From the NCBI GenBank assembly GCA_039800965.1, contig JBDLPS010000018.1, positions 1 through 10,555 on the forward strand: a DNA stretch of 10,555 nucleotides, read 5' to 3'. The number at the start of each line of letters is the position of its first letter. Position 1 is the stretch's first letter. The notes beneath the pieces are model-generated. The model made no database searches. It worked only from the letters and a program-made list of their open reading frames with translations, and was not told where the DNA came from. The stretch comes from ZC4RG30 sp039800965. Lineage in GTDB: Bacteria; Pseudomonadota; Gammaproteobacteria; Steroidobacterales; Steroidobacteraceae. The position numbers were made by a program, and so were the translations under genes. Positions 6,478 to 10,555 of this stretch are shown piece by piece.

Positions 6478-6538
6478 TGATCCCCCTTTAAGACGTTACT
6501 GAACGTACCGTTTCCGAATTGAACACGGGTGGCTGCGC
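6478..6538. promoter_or_regulatory. Shared divergent promoter region with a small inverted repeat
   Basis: This 61-bp gap must hold the start signals of two divergent genes. ACGTT (6493-6497) and AACGT (6502-6506) form a short inverted repeat with a 4-bp spacer, a weak operator candidate. I could not assign clear -35 and -10 boxes on either strand. Confidence 0.3.
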
Positions 6539-8002
6539 ATGGCAAAGAAAACAGGTCCATATTGGAGCGGAGCCGTGGGCACGCTGCTGCTGTCGGCGTG
6601 CTGCCTTGCGGTGCCGGCAACGGCCCAGCAGGTCGCCGATCCCGGCTTCCGCAGCATCGGCCGCGGTGCGCCGCTGGCCGCCACCCTGCCCACCATCCCC
6701 TTCTCCCGCGATCCGAAACTCCAGCCGCTCGAGCGGATCATCGAATCCTTCCAGCGCCTGCAGCCCATGCCCTTCGTGGGCCCGATGAAGCTCCAGGGCC
6801 CGCTGGGCGGTGGTGATGCACCGAGCTTCGGAAGCGCCTGGAACGGCGCCACGCCTGCGGGCGTGGCCCCCCTGCCCGTCGACCTCTTCACGTCGAAGGA
6901 TTTCTACCAGGATCGCGAGCTCTGGCAGGACCCGCGCTACTTCCGCTGCAACAGCCCCGAGGGACTGGAGAACCAGCGCGGCGCGATCTTCCAGAAGGTG
7001 ATAGGCGACGATCCGCCACGCTCGGCCGCCTGGGGCCGCTGCGACGTGGACTACCCGCGCAAGGCGATCGTCAGCCCCTATGCCTTCAAGACCGCGCAGG
7101 CGCATTACGAAGCGCTCCTTGCGGAAACGCGCCGCCGCGGCGGACCCACCCGCCCCAGCGCGGAAAAGCTCGCCAGCGAATGGTCTGGCGCTTACAACCA
7201 GCGCGCGCTGGTCGAAAACTGGTATTCGATGATGCTGTCGAACCAGATCCCGACGATCCTCTCGCTGCTGACGCCCGAGTACCAGAAGCGGCTGGTGCAG
7301 GACCTCTACCACCAGGGCAACACGAACGCCCCGCAATGGCCTTCGCAGTACTGCTGGCCCGAGGGCTTCATGCGGCGCTGGTACGTGTTCTCGACCTGGG
7401 TGCAGCCGCACTACGTCATCGCGACGCCCGACCTCGTGCAGGTGAGCGCGGGCCTCGCGCGCAACTTCATCACCAACATCAACGTCGGCCGCAGCTTCAA
7501 CCTCTCCGGCGCGGTACCGCGCCTGGGCGCGGACGTGCCGCGCTGGTATGGCGAGACGGTCGGCTTCTGGGACAAGGACACGCTGGTCACCTGGACGTCC
7601 AACATCCAGGGCTGGACGGCACATGGCGTGTTCGAATTCTCGAACAAGATGCAGACGATCGAGATCTACACGCCACTGCGCGATGCGAAGGGCGTCGTCA
7701 CCGGCATGAACCACGAATCGGTGTTCTACGATCCGGAGGCGCTGGTCGAGCCGATCCGCATCGTGCGCAATTTCGACCGCGCGGGTGGCTTCAGGGACGT
7801 GGAACCCTACGCCTTCATCGAGTGCGTGCCGACGATCCTGCCGGTGAAGGGCAAGGCCACCGCCGTTTCACCGGGCGAGACGATCGAATACGAAGTGCCG
7901 GATTTCTACGGCCGGCCATGGGCCCAGATCTGGGAGAAGTACCACGAGAAAGGCATGAAGCGCCCGGCCGCCGAAGACCTCTTCGATTTCGGCGGCAAGT
8001 AA
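6539..8002 (+). CDS. Secreted protein of unknown function, 487 aa
   Basis: The protein starts MAKKTGPYWSGAVGTLLLSA and has a Sec-type signal whose cleavage best fits ATA|QQ after residue 29. An alternative LSAC lipobox ends at Cys21, so a lipoprotein is possible. The mature part is rich in aromatic residues and has four cysteines (in YFRCNSPEG, WGRCDVD, QYCWPEG and FIECVPT). A conserved-looking block near residues 335-380 reads WYGETVGFWDKDTLVTWTSN and continues with FEFSNKMQTIEIYTP. Similar W-Y-G-E-S-V-G-F-W-D-G-D-T-L-V blocks occur, from memory, in uncharacterised exported proteins of proteobacteria and acidobacteria. I know no reaction for them. Its stop lies 3 bp from the stop of the convergent PQQ dehydrogenase. 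No strong Shine-Dalgarno is visible; GGGTGG lies 9 nt before the ATG. Confidence 0.8.
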   Translation: MAKKTGPYWSGAVGTLLLSACCLAVPATAQQVADPGFRSIGRGAPLAATLPTIPFSRDPKLQPLERIIESFQRLQPMPFVGPMKLQGPLGGGDAPSFGSAWNGATPAGVAPLPVDLFTSKDFYQDRELWQDPRYFRCNSPEGLENQRGAIFQKVIGDDPPRSAAWGRCDVDYPRKAIVSPYAFKTAQAHYEALLAETRRRGGPTRPSAEKLASEWSGAYNQRALVENWYSMMLSNQIPTILSLLTPEYQKRLVQDLYHQGNTNAPQWPSQYCWPEGFMRRWYVFSTWVQPHYVIATPDLVQVSAGLARNFITNINVGRSFNLSGAVPRLGADVPRWYGETVGFWDKDTLVTWTSNIQGWTAHGVFEFSNKMQTIEIYTPLRDAKGVVTGMNHESVFYDPEALVEPIRIVRNFDRAGGFRDVEPYAFIECVPTILPVKGKATAVSPGETIEYEVPDFYGRPWAQIWEKYHEKGMKRPAAEDLFDFGGK

Positions 8003-8005
8003 CGG

Positions 8006-9691
8006 TCAGTACAGCGCGAAGGCGTAGAGCATGCCGTCGACGGCCACCAGCAGGTACTGGCGGCCGTCCAGGCGATAGGTCTGCGGCGCGTTGCTGATGT
8101 TGCCGATGCGCGTGTGCCAGAGCAGGTCACCGTTGGCCGCATCCATGGCCACGAGGTTGCCGTTGCCGTCGCCGGTGAACACGAGCCCCCCGGCGGTTGC
8201 CAGCACACCGCTCACGCTGCCGCCGCCGCCGGCCCACTCGCGCCGCCACCGGGCCTTGCCCGTGCGGTAGTCGATGGCCTGGAAGGCGTTGCCGTCGAAG
8301 CCGACGATGTAGAAACGCTTGCCGCCGAGACCCATCGAGCCCCGCGGATCAGGGTCGGTGAGGTACACGAGGTTGAAGCCATTCGACTCGTGCGTATAGA
8401 ACAGACCCGTCTCGGGACTGAAGGCCGGCGAAGGCCAGTTGGTCACGCCGCCTTCCCAGGGCGAGACCAGCGAACCGGGCACGGTGGCTTCCTTGCCGGG
8501 ATCCGGATCCGGCGCGCCATCCTTGCGCAGGCCCTTGGCCCAGTTGGCGGTGCGGCCGAACTTCGCGGTGACGAGACGCTCACCCGTGCGCCGGTCGAAG
8601 GTGAAGAAATACCCGTTGCGCGCCGCCGTGATGACCAGCTTGCGCGGCTTGCCCTCGATCACGCCGTCGACCAGCACCGGCGTTTGCGCCGAATCCCAGT
8701 CGTGCGTGTCATGGGGCGAGGTCTGGAAGTGCCAGACGATCTCGCTGGTCGAGACCTTCACGGCCACGATCGAGCAGGTGTAGAGGTTGTCCCCGGCGCG
8801 GGCGACGCCCGTGTAGCCGGGCGTCGGATTGCCGGTGCCGAAGATGTAGTAGTCCGTCTCCGGGTCGTACACGCCCGGCATCCAGACCTGCCCGCCGCCA
8901 TGGCGCGCCGCGTCCAGCGAGGGCCAGGTCTTGAGCGCCGGATCGCCCTGCTCCATCGGCACCATGTAACGCTTCCACTGCAGCCTGCCCGTCGCCGGGT
9001 CGAAGGACTGCAGGAAGCCGGGCTCGTCGGTGTCGTTGCCGGTGCCCACCATGAGATGGTCGCCGATGACCACCGGCGCCATCGTCGAGAAGTATTCCTC
9101 GGCGAGGTCGGCGATCACGACGTGCCAGTTCTCGCGGCCGGTGCGCCGGTCGAGCGACACGAGGTAGTTGTCCGGCGTCTCGAAGAACAGCGAGTCGTGC
9201 CAGATCGCCGCACCGCGGTTGGCGATGTGCGTGCCACCGCGCGTCTTCCAGAAGTAATGCCAGAGTTCGCGGCCATCGCGCGCATCCAGCGCCCAGACAT
9301 TGTCGGGCGCGGTGACGTACAGCACCCCATCCACCTGCAGGACGGCGCCCTTCACCGACGGCGGCGGAATCGGGAAACCGCCCTTGCCCTCGCCGCCGAC
9401 ATTCGTGACCAGGTCCGCGGTGGGCATGACCTGGAAGCCCCGCGGGCGGCCATCGCGCACGCGGTCGTTCATCTGCGCCGTCCATGCCAGCGTCAGCTGC
9501 TTCACGTTCGTGCGGTCGACCTGAGCGAGGGCGCTGTAGCGGCGGCCGGTGTAGTCACCACCGTAGGTCGGCCAGCTGTCGCCCAGCGGCGCCAGCAGCT
9601 TCTCCGGTGGCAGGGCATCGGCGCGCGCGACCATCGACGCCAGCAGGGTCGCCGTCGCCAGGACCAGGGCAGACAGGGATCGGCGCATCAT
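8006..9691 (-). CDS. PQQ-dependent quinoprotein alcohol/aldehyde dehydrogenase (type I, no heme domain)
   Basis: This 561-aa periplasmic enzyme has a Sec signal (cleavage near ARA|DA, residue 24) and an eight-bladed propeller pattern. Repeated tryptophan-docking-like motifs include YVTAPDNVWALDARDG, LVSLDRRTGRENW, IDYRTGKARW and AMDAANGDLLWHTRIG. GGGQVWMPGVYDP (Trp270) is the expected stacking residue above PQQ. SPHDTHDWD places the catalytic Asp at 331 with a second Asp at 333, the pattern of lanthanide-using relatives such as XoxF. The usual vicinal Cys-Cys pair is absent; THIANRG occupies that stretch, and the only cysteine is Cys306. The usual metal-ligand Glu site reads GNDTDEPG. The C-terminus ends without a cytochrome c domain, so the gene upstream probably supplies the electron acceptor. 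Its ATG overlaps the stop of that gene by 4 bp. Substrate is unknown. Confidence 0.9.
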   Translation of the reverse strand: MMRRSLSALVLATATLLASMVARADALPPEKLLAPLGDSWPTYGGDYTGRRYSALAQVDRTNVKQLTLAWTAQMNDRVRDGRPRGFQVMPTADLVTNVGGEGKGGFPIPPPSVKGAVLQVDGVLYVTAPDNVWALDARDGRELWHYFWKTRGGTHIANRGAAIWHDSLFFETPDNYLVSLDRRTGRENWHVVIADLAEEYFSTMAPVVIGDHLMVGTGNDTDEPGFLQSFDPATGRLQWKRYMVPMEQGDPALKTWPSLDAARHGGGQVWMPGVYDPETDYYIFGTGNPTPGYTGVARAGDNLYTCSIVAVKVSTSEIVWHFQTSPHDTHDWDSAQTPVLVDGVIEGKPRKLVITAARNGYFFTFDRRTGERLVTAKFGRTANWAKGLRKDGAPDPDPGKEATVPGSLVSPWEGGVTNWPSPAFSPETGLFYTHESNGFNLVYLTDPDPRGSMGLGGKRFYIVGFDGNAFQAIDYRTGKARWRREWAGGGGSVSGVLATAGGLVFTGDGNGNLVAMDAANGDLLWHTRIGNISNAPQTYRLDGRQYLLVAVDGMLYAFALY

Positions 9692-10555
9692 TTCAGGCCC
9701 GCCAGGTAAGCGGTGATGTCGTGCATCGCCGCGTCGTTGTATTCGCTCCAGAGGCTGCGGTGGCGCGCCAGCGGATCGTCGATGTCGATGGAGGCGATGC
9801 CGGCCGCCCGACGCACGTAGCTGCGATAAAGACCATCGTCGGTCAGCAGGCTGAGGCCGAAGTCATCGATGCGCTTGAGCGTACCCCGGACCTGCGTGCC
9901 ATCCTGGAAGCGGACGGTGGCCACCACGCGGCGCCGGGCGTTCTCGACGCCGGGCGCCGGCAAGCCGGGCCTGCGACCGCCCACCCAGGCGTTCTGCAAG
10001 GTCTCGACGTCCTCATAACGCCGGCCCACACCCGCCAGGTCGCCGGTCGGCGCATGGCAGCCCGTGCACCAGCGCTCGAAGTGCTTCGCGCCGCGGCGCG
10101 CATCGCCCACCAGCTGCTTGAGCGGCACCTGCACCGGCGGCGTACCACCCTGGCGCTGCTTGGTGGCCATGACCGCATGGATGTATTCGGCGACCGCCCG
10201 CGCATCCGCATCGGACAGCGGCAGGGCCGGCATGACGCCGCCGCCCGCACCGCTGCGGCCGTTCTGGATCACGCCCGTGATGCCTTCGCCAGCCTTGTCC
10301 GCCATCACCAGCTGCGAGCGCAGCAGGTTCGGGCCGCCCTGGTCACCGCCGCGGAGGTCCGGGCCGTGGCAGCCCTTGCACTGGATGGCGTAGAGCGTAC
10401 CACCGCGCTCGATGACGGCCGGATCACCGGCCGCACGCTGCTGTGCCGGGAAGCTCGGCGCGGTCATGAAGGCGGGTTCGGGAGGGGCGGCGTCCTGGGC
10501 CAGCGAGGCCATCGTGCCGCAGAGAAGGACCAGAAGGGCCGTTGCCTTGACGAGA
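9688..10555 (-). CDS. Diheme c-type cytochrome, partner of the PQQ dehydrogenase (5' end off the window)
   Basis: The frame stays open to the right edge. Upstream of the first in-window ATG (10512) it reads LVKATALLVLLCGTMASLA, the hydrophobic core of a Sec signal with cleavage near SLA|QD. The true start therefore lies beyond 10555 and ATG 10512 is internal. Two heme-binding sites are seen: CKGCH (10366-10380) and CTGCH (10054-10068). Met94, counted from ATG 10512, in VMPALPLSD is the likely axial ligand of heme 1. Between heme 2 and the last helix (MHDITAYLAGLK) lies a beta-rich insert, TVRFQDGTQVRGTLKRIDDF, with Sm-like spacing. No Met stands at the usual place for heme 2; His251 is a candidate ligand. 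The gene is coupled to the dehydrogenase gene by an ATGA overlap. The role is electron transfer from PQQH2 toward the respiratory chain. Confidence 0.9.
   Translation of the reverse strand, partial: LVKATALLVLLCGTMASLAQDAAPPEPAFMTAPSFPAQQRAAGDPAVIERGGTLYAIQCKGCHGPDLRGGDQGGPNLLRSQLVMADKAGEGITGVIQNGRSGAGGGVMPALPLSDADARAVAEYIHAVMATKQRQGGTPPVQVPLKQLVGDARRGAKHFERWCTGCHAPTGDLAGVGRRYEDVETLQNAWVGGRRPGLPAPGVENARRRVVATVRFQDGTQVRGTLKRIDDFGLSLLTDDGLYRSYVRRAAGIASIDIDDPLARHRSLWSEYNDAAMHDITAYLAGLK

Noticed and set aside
6488..7714. A 408-codon minus-strand frame opposite the secreted protein gene
   Set aside because: Arg/Ala-rich shadow without motif or ribosome site; the plus strand has a signal peptide and coherent sequence.
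8114..9709. A 531-codon open frame on the plus strand opposite the PQQ dehydrogenase
   Set aside because: Same kind of antisense shadow; Arg/His/Val-rich with no domain pattern, while the minus strand holds a clear propeller enzyme.

Overview
This 10.5 kb window is GC-rich (about two thirds G+C by eye), densely coded chromosomal DNA from a Gram-negative bacterium, most likely a proteobacterium. That follows from Tat and Sec signal peptides on periplasmic redox enzymes, c-type cytochromes, an XdhC-type maturation factor and a DUF4347 start of a large surface protein. A gammaproteobacterium of the Xanthomonadales/Steroidobacterales kind would fit, but this is inference. I see no rRNA, tRNA, insertion sequence, integrase or CRISPR array.

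Layout. (1) 1-235, minus: N-terminal fragment of a DUF4347 protein, running off the left edge, with a 36% GC upstream region. (2) 451-3346, minus: four closely packed genes in transcription order xdhC, a MoeA-like molybdopterin-binding protein, a TatA-type translocase subunit and a DUF4337 membrane protein, with a likely terminator at 423-445. (3) 3410-6081, plus: the two-gene iorAB-type molybdenum hydroxylase (2Fe-2S subunit plus Tat-exported molybdopterin subunit), divergent from group 2 across a 63-bp gap that carries a perfect TATAAT box inside an inverted repeat. (4) 6099-6124: strong bidirectional hairpin. (5) 6166-6477, minus: small membrane protein. (6) 6539-8002, plus: secreted protein of unknown function. 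(7) 8006-10555, minus: a diheme cytochrome c (5' end off the window) followed by a PQQ-dependent quinoprotein dehydrogenase, start and stop overlapping by 4 bp.

How they fit together. Groups 2 and 3 look like one functional unit. iorAB encodes a periplasmic hydroxylase or oxidoreductase of an aldehyde or N-heteroaromatic type substrate. XdhC would mature the molybdenum centre, the MoeA-like protein would handle the pterin cofactor, and TatA would serve the twin-arginine export that the large subunit needs. DUF4337 is the unexplained partner. Group 7 is a separate periplasmic alcohol/aldehyde oxidation module in which the cytochrome would take electrons from the quinoprotein. The 487-aa secreted protein ends 3 bp from the dehydrogenase on the opposite strand and may belong with it.

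Points most worth a second look: the lone tatA and DUF4337 gene inside the molybdenum-enzyme operon; the lanthanide-type D-x-D active site of the quinoprotein; an Sm-like segment inserted in the cytochrome; a lipobox in the Tat signal of the large Mo subunit; and the palindrome over the shared promoter.
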